This document shows, in pieces, positions 26,194 to 33,594 of a DNA stretch of 36,125 nucleotides. Below the pieces are notes generated by a model. It was not told where the DNA came from and did not search any database. It worked only from the letters and a program-made list of their open reading frames with translations. This stretch comes from Trueperaceae bacterium. GTDB lineage: Bacteria; Deinococcota; Deinococci; Deinococcales; Trueperaceae. The stretch lies in NCBI GenBank assembly GCA_036381595.1, contig DASVCN010000011.1, forward strand, positions 1 through 36,125, in the 5' to 3' direction. Position 1 is the first letter of the stretch, and each line of letters opens with the position of its first letter. The position numbers and the translations under genes are program-made.

Positions 26194-26621
26194 TCCTGGG
26201 CCCTCAGGTGGAAGAGTTCGTCTGCCAGGCTCTCCAGCATCTGACGCGTGAAGACCCGCTTCCCCTCGGCCAGTGAAGCTCCGTCTTCGGCGAGCTTCAG
26301 TTTGCGGTGAACATGCGAGCCGAAAGGGTGGATCTCCACCTCCTTGAAGACCGCGTGGCGAGGGCTGGCATGCGCCATGAGCACCGGTTCGCCGTCGGGT
26401 TCCGAGAGGCTGGCCGACATGATGGTGGTGGGGAGGTCGTACGGGCGCTCCATCCGGTAGATGTAATCGGTGAAATCCGCTTCCTTCTCGAACATCACGC
26501 CCTCTCGGGAGGAAGCGTACTCGCGCATCCACTCGAGCAGCTGAGTCCAGGCCCGGTAGAAGGCCAGGTCCCGGGACGAGGGGGCGCGGTCGGTCACGGA
26601 GCCGGTAACGGCGTCGCTCAT
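26190..26621 (-). CDS. Conserved-looking small soluble protein, unknown
   Basis: A 143-residue soluble protein with an Asp/Glu-rich, mixed alpha/beta composition. Segments include DLAFYRAWTQLLEWMREYAS, VMFEKEADFTDYIYRME, LPTTIMSASLSEPDG and KLKLAEDGASLAEGKRV. It has no cysteines and no membrane segment. I do not recognise the family. The start at 26621 is well supported by TAGACT at six-base spacing. Its stop overlaps the start of the small cysteine-rich gene, so the two form a coupled unit and may act together. Confidence 0.75.
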   Translation of the reverse strand: MSDAVTGSVTDRAPSSRDLAFYRAWTQLLEWMREYASSREGVMFEKEADFTDYIYRMERPYDLPTTIMSASLSEPDGEPVLMAHASPRHAVFKEVEIHPFGSHVHRKLKLAEDGASLAEGKRVFTRQMLESLADELFHLRAQD

Positions 26622-26627
26622 GTCGTC

Positions 26628-26633
26628 AGTCTA
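26628..26633 (-). promoter_or_regulatory. Leaderless-type -10 element (TAGACT)
   Basis: On the minus strand TAGACT ends six bases before the ATG at 26621. It is squeezed into the 16 bases after the stop of the upstream HAD gene, so the promoter starts right at that gene's end. Confidence 0.7.
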
Positions 26634-26637
26634 CCGC

Positions 26638-27282
26638 TCACGACGCAGCCGCGGTCCACCGTTCCACGAGGTGCTCCTTCACCCGCCCGAGGCTGCCGGA
26701 CGCGTCGAGCGTCGCCATACCCAGCGCCTTCGCCCCGCTCAGGTCGTTCACCGGGTCGTCGCCGATCATCAACGCTCGCGCCGGAGTCACGCCGAGCCGC
26801 CGGCAGGCCAACTCGAACACCGCGGGAGCCGGCTTGCGCCTGCCCACTCCCTCGTCGCCCGAGATGACCAGCGTCGCGAAATAGCCCTCGAGGCCGAGTT
26901 CCCGTACCGCGGCACGCTGCATGTCGCTGGGCCCGTTACTGATCAGCGCCAGCGGCACTCTCCGCTTCGCCAGGTAGTCGAGCAGGTCCCTGGCTCCTTC
27001 CCGCAACTGTAGTTCGGACACGTAGGCGGCTATCGCCCGCTCGGTCACCTGCTCGAGATCGGCCGGCACCCTCTGCTCCAGCCCTTCGAGAGTGGACGCG
27101 AGCGCGTCGCCGAGGGTGACCTTCCCGTCTCGCCGTAACTCGTCGGCAAGCCAGTCACGGAACGTCGTGAAGTCGCAGGCGAGCAGGCCGAGGTCGGTAC
27201 GTACACTGTCGAGGAGCTCGTCGAAGTCGCCGTGATACTCGGCGAGAGTCCCATCGAGGTCGAAGCACACCGCCCTGTACAT
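26638..27282 (-). CDS. HAD-superfamily hydrolase (phosphatase)
   Basis: A 214-residue HAD phosphatase. The nucleophile motif is CFDLDGTLAEY (D8 and D10). Motif II is ALISNGPSD, motif III the Lys in GRRKPAPAVFELA, and motif IV MIGDDPVNDLSGAKALGM. The helical cap between motifs I and II places it in subfamily I, like phosphoglycolate phosphatase or HAD-IA house-cleaning enzymes. The substrate is not predictable. The frame extends to 27381, but the ATG at 27282 (MYRAVCFDLDGT) gives the normal N-terminus. CAGAAT, a one-base departure from TANNNT, sits six bases upstream. Confidence 0.9.
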   Translation of the reverse strand: MYRAVCFDLDGTLAEYHGDFDELLDSVRTDLGLLACDFTTFRDWLADELRRDGKVTLGDALASTLEGLEQRVPADLEQVTERAIAAYVSELQLREGARDLLDYLAKRRVPLALISNGPSDMQRAAVRELGLEGYFATLVISGDEGVGRRKPAPAVFELACRRLGVTPARALMIGDDPVNDLSGAKALGMATLDASGSLGRVKEHLVERWTAAAS

Positions 27283-27417
27283 GCTTCGATTCTGGCACGC
27301 TCGGGCGGCGCCCGTCGCGCCCTTCCGGGACCGCTCCCTGTGGAGTAGTGCCTGCGCGCATAAACGCCGTCCTAAGCGCACTTCGCACCGGCTCGGGGAA
27401 GCTGCGGCAGCAGGCGT

Positions 27418-27423
27418 TATGAT
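27418..27423 (+). promoter_or_regulatory. -10 element (TATGAT) with near-leaderless spacing
   Basis: TATGAT lies nine bases before the GTG at 27433. The transcript would carry at most a few bases of leader. Confidence 0.5.
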
Positions 27424-27432
27424 GAACCGGTT

Positions 27433-29697
27433 GTGTCCGAAGTCTTATCAGAGCACCCTCTACTCCAGTCACTCAACGAACAGCAGCGCGCGGCCGTCCT
27501 CCACTTCGAAGGACCCGCCCTGGTGGTCGCGGGCGCCGGTTCCGGAAAGACCCACACCGTTGTCCAGCGGATCGCCTATCTGATGGAGGAGCGCGGGGTC
27601 CTCCCGCAGCAGATCCTTGCCGTGACGTTCACCAACAAGGCGGCAGGCGAACTCCGCGAAAGGGTGGCAGGCTTGATCGGCCCCAGCGCCCGCGATCTCT
27701 GGGTGGCCACGTTCCACTCGGCCTGCCTTCGCGTCCTGCGCACCTACGGGGAGCTGATAGGCCTGAAGAGCGGCTTCGGCATCTACGACGACACCGATCA
27801 GCTGGAAGTGCTCAAGGAGATCCTGCAGAGCGTCCGAGGGATGAGCGACGTCAATCCACGGGTGCTGCGATCCCTCATCGACCGGGCCAAGTCGAACCTG
27901 ATCGGCCCCGAGGCGCTCGAACGGGAGGGCAACAGGGTCTTCGGCAGCATGGTCGCTGGTATGCAGCTGGAGCTGGTCGCGGAGGCGTACGAGCGCTACC
28001 AGTCCCGGCTGCGCCAGGCGAACGCGGTCGATTTCAACGACATCCTGGGCCGCACCGTGGAGCTCTTCGATGGGCAGCCCGAGGCGCTCGACAGGGTGCG
28101 GCAGAGGGCCGTCTTCGTTCATGTCGACGAGTACCAGGACACGAACGCGGTGCAGTACCGGCTCACCTCCCAGATCGCCGGCGGGGAGAAGAACCTGATG
28201 GTCATAGGGGACCCCGACCAGTCGATCTACATGTTCAGAGGCGCCGACGTCCGCAACATCCTCGACTTCCAGCACGACTACCCCGACGCGGTCGTCTATC
28301 GGCTCGAGCTGAACTACCGCTCGATCGGTTCGGTGCTCGAAGTCGCCAACGCCCTGATCCTTCACAACCAGGGGCGGCTGGAGAAGGAGCTGCGGCCGGT
28401 GAAGGGCGCCGGCGAGAAGGTGCGCATCTTCCGCGCGACCGACCACAGGGCCGAGGCGGAGTTCGTGGCGCGCTCGGTCGAGCGGCTCATGGCCGAGAAG
28501 AACCTCGGCCCGAACGACTTCGCCGTCCTCTACCGGACCAACTCGCAGTCTCGAGTGTTGGAGGAGGCGATGCGACGGGCCTCGGTTCCAGCGAAGATCG
28601 TGGGCGGGGTCGGCTTCTATGAGCGCCGCGAGGTCAAGGACGTCCTCTCCTACGCGCGGGCCTCGCTGAATCCGGCTGACGACATCGCCTGGAAGCGGAT
28701 ACTGAACCGTCCGAAGCGCGGCATCGGCAAGACCAGCGAGGAGAAGCTCTCGGGGTGGGCGGCGCGCAGGCGGGTCCGCTTCGCAGACGCGTTGCGTCAG
28801 GTGGGTGAGGTCCTTCCCGGCACACCGGCGGTGAAGCGGATCGGCGAGTTCGTCCAGCTGATGGACGACCTGACCGAAGCGGCGGACAATCTGGGCGCTT
28901 CCCAGTTCCTCAAGACGGTGCTCGACCAGAGCGGCTACATGCAGGCGCTCAAAGAGGAGAACTCGTTCGACTCGCAGGGCAGGCTGGAGAACCTCGAGGA
29001 ACTCCTCAACGCCGTCATCGAGTGGGAGGAGGAGGACGGCGGAGGTTCTATCGCCCAGTTCCTCGACGAGGCCTCGCTGATGGCAAGCGTGGACGACCGC
29101 GCCGTCAAGGCGGTGAACGACGAGGTGCCGGACGAAGCGGTCACGCTGATGACGCTGCACAACGCCAAGGGCCTCGAGTTCCCGGTGGTGTTCCTCGTCG
29201 GACTCGAGGAGAACCTCATCCCTCACCGCTCCTCGACCGCCAGCCTCCAGGAACTCGAGGAGGAGCGCCGCCTCCTGTACGTAGGCATTACCCGCGCCCA
29301 GGAGGAGCTCTTCCTGGTGCACTGCGAGTCGCGCATGTCGTTCGGCCGGACCGAGGTCGCCCGACCCAGCCGCTTCCTTCAGGACGTACCCAAGGATCTG
29401 CTCTGCGAGATCGATCTGCTGGGGCAGGAGCTGCATGACGTGAGCAGCTCGAGCAAGTTCTCACGACAGCAGTGGCAGCCCGCCACCGTCTCGCGCGACT
29501 TCAGCTCCGGCTCGCCCGGGGCGAAAAGCGCCGACCTCGTCTTCCGCGGCGGCGAGAAGGTGAGGCATCCCAAGTTCGGAGGGGGCACGGTGGTAGGGGT
29601 GTCCGGCGAAGGGGCGAGGGCCGAGATAACCGTGATCTTCGATCAGGCCGGAACCAAGCGGCTGCTCGTCCGTTACGCCAACCTCAGCCTGGCCTGA
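27433..29697 (+). CDS. uvrD: ATP-dependent DNA helicase UvrD/PcrA
   Basis: A 754-residue superfamily 1A 3'-5' helicase that acts in nucleotide excision and mismatch repair and in clearing stalled complexes. Helicase motifs in order: LNEQQRAAV (Q-motif), VVAGAGSGKTHTVVQRIAYL (I), VTFTNKAAGELRERV (Ia), HVDEYQDTNAVQY (II), GDPDQSIYMFRGAD (III), LELNYRS (IV), LMTLHNAKGLEFPVVFLVG (V) and RRLLYVGITRAQEELFLV (VI). The C-terminus has the PcrA/UvrD Tudor-like segment GEKVRHPKFGGGTVVGV. Length is normal. The start is GTG at 27433. With uvrA it is the second excision-repair gene in the window, though the two are 20 kb apart. Confidence 0.96.
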   Translation: MSEVLSEHPLLQSLNEQQRAAVLHFEGPALVVAGAGSGKTHTVVQRIAYLMEERGVLPQQILAVTFTNKAAGELRERVAGLIGPSARDLWVATFHSACLRVLRTYGELIGLKSGFGIYDDTDQLEVLKEILQSVRGMSDVNPRVLRSLIDRAKSNLIGPEALEREGNRVFGSMVAGMQLELVAEAYERYQSRLRQANAVDFNDILGRTVELFDGQPEALDRVRQRAVFVHVDEYQDTNAVQYRLTSQIAGGEKNLMVIGDPDQSIYMFRGADVRNILDFQHDYPDAVVYRLELNYRSIGSVLEVANALILHNQGRLEKELRPVKGAGEKVRIFRATDHRAEAEFVARSVERLMAEKNLGPNDFAVLYRTNSQSRVLEEAMRRASVPAKIVGGVGFYERREVKDVLSYARASLNPADDIAWKRILNRPKRGIGKTSEEKLSGWAARRRVRFADALRQVGEVLPGTPAVKRIGEFVQLMDDLTEAADNLGASQFLKTVLDQSGYMQALKEENSFDSQGRLENLEELLNAVIEWEEEDGGGSIAQFLDEASLMASVDDRAVKAVNDEVPDEAVTLMTLHNAKGLEFPVVFLVGLEENLIPHRSSTASLQELEEERRLLYVGITRAQEELFLVHCESRMSFGRTEVARPSRFLQDVPKDLLCEIDLLGQELHDVSSSSKFSRQQWQPATVSRDFSSGSPGAKSADLVFRGGEKVRHPKFGGGTVVGVSGEGARAEITVIFDQAGTKRLLVRYANLSLA

Positions 29698-29759
29698 GCC
29701 GCGTCCAGCACCCGGTTTACGCGGGCGAGCGAGGCTCATGGTGAGCACCGGGACAATGT

Positions 29760-29765
29760 TATAGT
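29760..29765 (+). promoter_or_regulatory. Candidate -10 element (TATAGT) for minDE
   Basis: TATAGT here would give minD a leader of roughly 100 bases, ending in GAGGAGG eight bases before the GTG. No convincing -35 is seen. The gap 29698-29869 holds no other gene. Confidence 0.45.
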
Positions 29766-29869
29766 GCTGCGTTGGGTACTGCCCCTATGACCGCTTCGAT
29801 ACCTGCCTTCCGCCGTGCTCCGACAACGAAAACGTGCGCTCCTTGGCGCCCTCAGAGGAGGCCTCTACT

Positions 29870-30679
29870 GTGAAAGCAAAAGCAATCGTGGTCACGTCGG
29901 GCAAGGGTGGAGTCGGGAAGACCACTACCACGGCCAACGTCGGCGCCGCACTCGCCTCGTTGGGCGAGAAGGTAGCCGTCATCGACACCGACGTCGGCCT
30001 CCGTAACCTCGACGTCGTGATGGGCCTCGAAGGCAGGGTCGTCTACGACCTGATCGACGTCTTCGAGGGGCGCTGCAAGCTAAAGCAGGCATTGATCCGC
30101 GACAAGCGCACCCCCAATCTCCACTTGCTGGCCGCCTCGCAGACGCGCGACAAGAGCGCGCTGTCGATCGAGCGGATGAAGGACACGGTGAAACGGCTCC
30201 TCGAGGAGGAGAACTTCGACCGGATCTTCATCGACTCGCCGGCCGGCATCGAATCGGGGTTCCAGACCGCGGCCGGTGCTGCCGACGGCGCCCTTGTGGT
30301 CGTGAACCCGGAGGTATCGAGCGTGCGTGACGCCGACCGCATAATCGGTCTGCTCGAGGCGCAGGAGATCACCGAGGTCCGACTGGTGATAAATCGGTTG
30401 CGACCCGAGATGGTCAAGCGTGGCGACATGCTCGAGGTCGACGACGTCCTCGAAATCCTCGGCGTGAAGCTCATCGGCATCGTCCCGGAGGACGAGCGGA
30501 TCCTCGTCTCGACGAACGTCGGCAACCCGGCCAGCCTCGACGAGAGCGTGCGTAACGGAGCGGGGAACGCCTTCCGCCAGATCGCGCGTAGGGTCAACGG
30601 CGAGGAGATCCCGTTCGCTGCGATAGAGCAGAACAACGGCCTCTTCTCCGGGCTCAAGCGCCTCTTCGGGGGTTCCTGA
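29870..30679 (+). CDS. minD: Septum site-determining ATPase MinD
   Basis: A 269-residue ParA/MinD-family ATPase that binds the membrane in its ATP form and positions division with MinC and MinE. The deviant Walker A is SGKGGVGKTTTTAN (K12 and K17). Further blocks are VIDTDVGLRNLDVVMGLE and IDSPAGIESGF. The C-terminal amphipathic helix NGLFSGLKRLFGGS is the membrane-targeting sequence. The frame is open to 29834, but GTG 29870 (KAKAIVVTSGKGG) follows GAGGAGG and gives the family N-terminus. It overlaps minE by one base. No minC is in the window. Confidence 0.96.
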   Translation: MKAKAIVVTSGKGGVGKTTTTANVGAALASLGEKVAVIDTDVGLRNLDVVMGLEGRVVYDLIDVFEGRCKLKQALIRDKRTPNLHLLAASQTRDKSALSIERMKDTVKRLLEEENFDRIFIDSPAGIESGFQTAAGAADGALVVVNPEVSSVRDADRIIGLLEAQEITEVRLVINRLRPEMVKRGDMLEVDDVLEILGVKLIGIVPEDERILVSTNVGNPASLDESVRNGAGNAFRQIARRVNGEEIPFAAIEQNNGLFSGLKRLFGGS

Positions 30680-30924
30680 TGCTGCGCCTCTTCGGCCGCC
30701 GGAAGTCGAAGGACGAGCTCAAGGAGCGCCTCAAGCTGGTGCTCTCCTACGACCGAGCAAAACTGAGCCCAGGCAAGATGGAGGAGCTCAAGAACGAGCT
30801 GCTCGAGGTCATTAGCCGCTACTTCCCTGCCAGTGAGAACGAGTACGACGTGAAGGTCGAGCAGCAGGGCGACAGGGTGGTGTTCGTCGCCAACCTGCCG
30901 CTGGGTAGGGCCGAGGCCAGCTGA
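30679..30924 (+). CDS. minE: Cell division topological specificity factor MinE
   Basis: An 81-residue MinE. The N-terminus MLRLFGRRKSKDELKERLKL is the membrane- and MinD-contact region, followed by LVLSYDRAKLSPGKMEELKNE. The C-terminal beta dimerisation part contains YFPASENEYDVKVEQQGDRV. MinE stimulates MinD ATPase and drives its release from the membrane. Its ATG overlaps the minD stop (TGATG), so it is translationally coupled. Length matches the family. Confidence 0.95.
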   Translation: MLRLFGRRKSKDELKERLKLVLSYDRAKLSPGKMEELKNELLEVISRYFPASENEYDVKVEQQGDRVVFVANLPLGRAEAS

Positions 30925-30926
30925 AG

Positions 30927-30950
30927 CGCCCGTCCCGAGCGGGACGGGCG
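30927..30950 (+). terminator. Perfect 10-bp hairpin after minE
   Basis: CGCCCGTCCC (30927-30936) pairs with GGGACGGGCG (30941-30950) across the loop GAGC. It starts two bases after the minE stop and may serve both minE and the converging EF-hand gene. There is no T-tract, so efficiency is uncertain. Confidence 0.6.
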
Positions 30951-30993
30951 TGATCCGAAGCGAAGTCGGCTGGCGTGTTGGTCCTACTCGACC

Positions 30994-31278
30994 TCAGTGG
31001 TCGAAGTCTTCGAACTCGTCCTCGGTGATGAAGCCGTCGCCATCCCGATCCAGCTCGTCGAAATCGCTGTGGCTCTCGAACGCCCCGATGTTCTCGTCGA
31101 ACTCGGTCTGGTCGATGTCGCCACTCACGTCCTCATCGAAGATGTCGAAGTAGTCGATCACCTCTTCGGTGGTGGCTTCGGCGGCCCCGCTGACCACACC
31201 CTCGGTCACCGGCGCGCACGCCATGGCCAGGAACGCGATCATCGCCGTCAGGCACGTCAGTTGAATCAGCTTCTTCAT
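30994..31278 (-). CDS. Small exported EF-hand protein, probable lipoprotein
   Basis: A 94-residue protein. A signal peptide begins MKKLIQLTCLTAMIAFLA and ends MACAPVTEG. The Cys after LAMA resembles a lipobox, though not a perfect one. The mature part has two canonical 12-residue EF-hand calcium loops: DEDVSGDIDQTE and DRDGDGFITEDE, each with the Asp/Ser/Glu ligands and central Gly-x-Ile. The two loops form one EF-hand pair, so it probably binds calcium in the periplasm or at the outer membrane. The frame extends to 31317, but ATG 31278 (MKK) starts a proper signal peptide and follows GGGGGTAGAG. No partner is evident. Confidence 0.85.
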   Translation of the reverse strand: MKKLIQLTCLTAMIAFLAMACAPVTEGVVSGAAEATTEEVIDYFDIFDEDVSGDIDQTEFDENIGAFESHSDFDELDRDGDGFITEDEFEDFDH

Positions 31279-31472
31279 CTCTACCCCCAGTCCGACGATA
31301 GGTAGGGTGAAGCGCAACTACTGCTGCCCAGCTTCCCTTTCGCATCGCTCTCGAGGCATCCGTCCAAGGGAATCGTAGCCTGCACGTCAGGTGGCAGGAG
31401 CACTGCGGGTTGAGCCGGTTTCCTCGGCCCTCACGCACTTTCTCGGCTCCGGGACCGGGTCGGTTCGGGTGT

Positions 31473-31478
31473 TAGACT
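31473..31478 (+). promoter_or_regulatory. Candidate -10 element (TAGACT) for hpf
   Basis: TAGACT lies 38 bases before the hpf ATG. This leaves a leader of about 32 bases that contains the Shine-Dalgarno GAAAGGAG. Confidence 0.5.
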
Positions 31479-31516
31479 GGCCGCTGACAGAACTACCCGA
31501 TCGCGAAAGGAGCGGC

Positions 31517-32044
31517 ATGAAGATCTACGAGCTGAAGGGGCGCAACCTCGAGGTCACGGATGCCATGCGCAGCTACGCCGAGGAGAAGCTCGGCCGGTTG
31601 GAGCGCTTCGGCCCGGTCATGGACGCCCGCGTCGTGATGTCGTTCGGCGGCGACGGCGTCGAAGAGCCAGCAAGGGTCGAGGTTCAGGTGAAGGTCCCGA
31701 ACGGTCTGATCAGGGCAGAGGAACGGGGTCGCGACACCTACGCGGCGGTCGACAAGGTCATCGACAAGCTTGAGCGGCAGATGAAGAAGTTCAAGGGCCG
31801 GTTCCTCGCGAAGCGCACCGAGGAGGTGCCTGCTCCGCCCCTGCCGGAGCCTGAACCGGACGGTCCCGCGATCGTTCGTGTGAAGCGGCACGTGCTGAGG
31901 CCGATGGCGCCGGAGGACGCAGCACTGCAGATGGAGGCGCTGGGGCACAACTTCTTCATGTTCCGCAATCTCGAGACCGACGAGATAAACGTGATCTACC
32001 TGCGGCACGACGGAGATTACGGACTCATCGAACCGGCGAACTAG
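31517..32044 (+). CDS. hpf: Ribosome hibernation promoting factor, long form
   Basis: A 175-residue long-type HPF. The N-terminal S30AE/YfiA domain includes MKIYELKGRNLEVTDAMRSY, EEKLGRLERF and DTYAAVDKVIDKLERQMKK. A Pro/Glu-rich linker (PAPPLPEPEPDGP) leads to the C-terminal dimerisation domain VRVKRHVLRPMAPEDAALQM, then LGHNFFMFRN and VIYLRHDGDYGLIEP. Long HPF dimerises 70S ribosomes into inactive 100S particles in starvation or stationary phase. The ATG follows AAAGGAGCGGC. The frame extends to 31391, but the upstream part is not family-like. Confidence 0.95.
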   Translation: MKIYELKGRNLEVTDAMRSYAEEKLGRLERFGPVMDARVVMSFGGDGVEEPARVEVQVKVPNGLIRAEERGRDTYAAVDKVIDKLERQMKKFKGRFLAKRTEEVPAPPLPEPEPDGPAIVRVKRHVLRPMAPEDAALQMEALGHNFFMFRNLETDEINVIYLRHDGDYGLIEPAN

Positions 32045-32048
32045 GAGC

Positions 32049-32097
32049 GTGCTGCGGGATGGTCCCGCGGCACAACCGCCGCGCCTCTGACGCGGCG
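32049..32097 (+). terminator. Hairpins after hpf
   Basis: GTGCTGCGGGA (32049-32059) pairs with TCCCGCGGCAC (32063-32073) with a single G-T pair and a three-base loop. A second stem is CGCCGCG (32077-32083) with CGCGGCG (32091-32097). They lie between the converging hpf and beta-helix genes. No clear T-tract follows. Confidence 0.5.
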
Positions 32098-32152
32098 CGT
32101 TGCCGGCTCCAGGGATTGCGGCGTTCTCTCCCGCCTAGTGAAACGGCGGCGG

Positions 32153-32830
32153 CTACTCCCGGGTGCGGACCTCGAGTGGTGACTGTTCATGCTCCAGTCT
32201 CGCCTTGACGATGGTGTCGGCCGCTATCGTGCCTCTGACGAGAGCGCCGTTGTAGATGATCGTGCGCGGGCCAACGACCGTGCCGGGCGAAAGCACAGCG
32301 TTGCAGCCTATCGACACACCGTCCCCCACTGCTGCCCCCAGCTTCCGCAGCCCGGTGTCCTCCTCGCCCATCCGAACGGCGTCGCCGAACGTCTTGAAGT
32401 TGGCGATCTTCACCCCAGCTCCCAGGTTCACGTCGCGACCTAGGATGCTGTCGCCAACGTAGTTGAAGTGCGGAGCCCGGGCACCGGGGAACAGGATCGA
32501 CCGCTTGATCTCGGAAGCGTGCCCCACCCGCGCCCCCGCCATGAGGACAGCCGGTCCCCGGACGTACGCTCCGTGGCCTATCACGGCGCCTGCCCCCAGC
32601 CACACCGGACCCTCGATCATCGCGTAGGGGCCAACCTGGGCGCTCTCGGGCAGGTGGAGCACGCCACTGACGACGGCGGTGCCATGGAGTTCGCCTTCGA
32701 CCTCGTGGCGGACCCGGTTGCCGAAGTCGTCGAGGCGCTCCAATACCTGCCAAACCCTGCCGACGTTCATGAGTTCAGCCAGTTCGGTAGGAAGCCCTTC
32801 GAGACTGAACAGGGTGCGAGGTTCGGTCAC
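32153..32830 (-). CDS. Left-handed beta-helix (hexapeptide repeat) transferase-like protein
   Basis: A 225-residue protein made largely of hexapeptide repeats, seen as regularly spaced small or aliphatic residues: AQVGPYAMIEGPVWLGAGAVIG, VLMAGARVGHASEIK, SILGRDVNLGAGVKIANF, VGDGVSIGCNAVLSPGTVVG. The pattern resembles the acetyltransferase half of GlmU and similar nucleotidyltransferase tails (GHASEIKRSIL, GAGVKIANFKT). There is no N-terminal nucleotidyltransferase domain; the first 50 residues are helical. The likely role is acyl transfer to a sugar or nucleotide-sugar, but the substrate is unknown. The start is GTG at 32830, five bases after TACAAT. Confidence 0.85.
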   Translation of the reverse strand: MTEPRTLFSLEGLPTELAELMNVGRVWQVLERLDDFGNRVRHEVEGELHGTAVVSGVLHLPESAQVGPYAMIEGPVWLGAGAVIGHGAYVRGPAVLMAGARVGHASEIKRSILFPGARAPHFNYVGDSILGRDVNLGAGVKIANFKTFGDAVRMGEEDTGLRKLGAAVGDGVSIGCNAVLSPGTVVGPRTIIYNGALVRGTIAADTIVKARLEHEQSPLEVRTRE

Positions 32831-32835
32831 ACCGG

Positions 32836-32841
32836 ATTGTA
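32836..32841 (-). promoter_or_regulatory. Leaderless-type -10 element (TACAAT)
   Basis: On the minus strand TACAAT ends five bases before the GTG at 32830. This is one base tighter than the common six-base spacing. Confidence 0.55.
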
Positions 32842-32984
32842 ACTCCGGGCGGCTTGGGGCGACGGAGCAGGTGTGTAACCGGACGGTGCGGCTCCAGGCC
32901 GGGGAGGAGCGATGCGAACGACGGGAGCAGGTGCTGTTACGTGCAGGCAGCGCTCTCTCCTGCCTACCGTGGCGCCGATATCGG

Positions 32985-33491
32985 TCAGGCGGTGTCGGTT
33001 CTCTTCTTCGGTATCGAAACCGTCTCCCACCCGTCCCCCAGCCGCAGTTTGGCCAGGTACACGATCTGGCCCACGTGCTGGGCGTAGTGCGCGAGTTGAC
33101 CGAGCAGAGCCTCGACTGCCGTAAGCTCCTTGCCTCCTACCGTTACCTTCCGCTGCAGATCCGTGGGCCGCAACTCCGAGAGGGTTGAGAACAGAACGGC
33201 CCAACCCTGCTCCCAGACGGCCATGATCTCGTCCTCGTCTCCCAGGTCGTCGACGAACTCGCCATCCCGATTTCGCGTCGGTTTCTCCCCGTCACTGCTC
33301 AGGAAGTCCGTCCAGCGCGAGCGCATGTTTCCAGCCAGGTGCTTGACGATGATCGCGATGCTGTTCGATTCCGGATGCGGCGCCCAGTGCAAATCACCTC
33401 CTTCGAGCTGGCTCATCGCCCTCTCGGCCAGCTTCTTCTGCGACTGGAGGGTAGCGCGGATCGTTTCGAGGAAGTTGCCGGACTGGTCCAT
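32985..33491 (-). CDS. DinB-family four-helix protein (DUF1572 type)
   Basis: A 168-residue DinB/YfiT-superfamily protein of the DUF1572 kind. Helix 1 is FLETIRATLQSQKKLAERAM. The first metal His is in IIVKHLAGNMRSRW (H51), and further histidines are in LLGQLAHYAQHVGQIVYLAK. The NMRSRWTDFLSSDGEKP block is characteristic. Superfamily members are metal-dependent and some act as thiol transferases (bacillithiol or mycothiol), but many are uncharacterised. The name DinB refers to a B. subtilis gene, not to DNA polymerase IV. The ATG is preceded by TACCCT at six-base spacing. Confidence 0.88.
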   Translation of the reverse strand: MDQSGNFLETIRATLQSQKKLAERAMSQLEGGDLHWAPHPESNSIAIIVKHLAGNMRSRWTDFLSSDGEKPTRNRDGEFVDDLGDEDEIMAVWEQGWAVLFSTLSELRPTDLQRKVTVGGKELTAVEALLGQLAHYAQHVGQIVYLAKLRLGDGWETVSIPKKRTDTA

Positions 33492-33497
33492 GAAAGA

Positions 33498-33503
33498 AGG
33501 GTA
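33498..33503 (-). promoter_or_regulatory. Leaderless-type -10 element (TACCCT)
   Basis: On the minus strand TACCCT ends six bases before the ATG at 33491. It is divergent from the lipid kinase promoter in a 103-base gap. Confidence 0.55.
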
Positions 33504-33579
33504 CTAGGTAGAAGCCGCCAGCGGCGACAGGCCGATCATCGAAATAGTCCGGGCTGAGCGGCATGAGAGTGACGGAAGA

Positions 33580-33585
33580 TACAAT
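33580..33585 (+). promoter_or_regulatory. -10 element (TACAAT) with near-leaderless spacing
   Basis: TACAAT ends nine bases before the GTG at 33595, so the leader would be about three bases. Confidence 0.5.
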
Positions 33586-33594
33586 CGGCTGAGC

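Noticed and set aside
26194-26532. Upstream extension of the small cysteine-rich frame to 26532
   Set aside because: This part overlaps the well-supported 143-residue gene in another frame and translates to His/Arg/Gly-rich non-protein-like sequence. Only the part after 26193 looks real.
27469-29436. 655-codon minus-strand open frame opposite the uvrD gene
   Set aside because: Low-complexity His/Leu/Val/Asp-rich translation without motifs. The plus strand carries every SF1 helicase motif in order.
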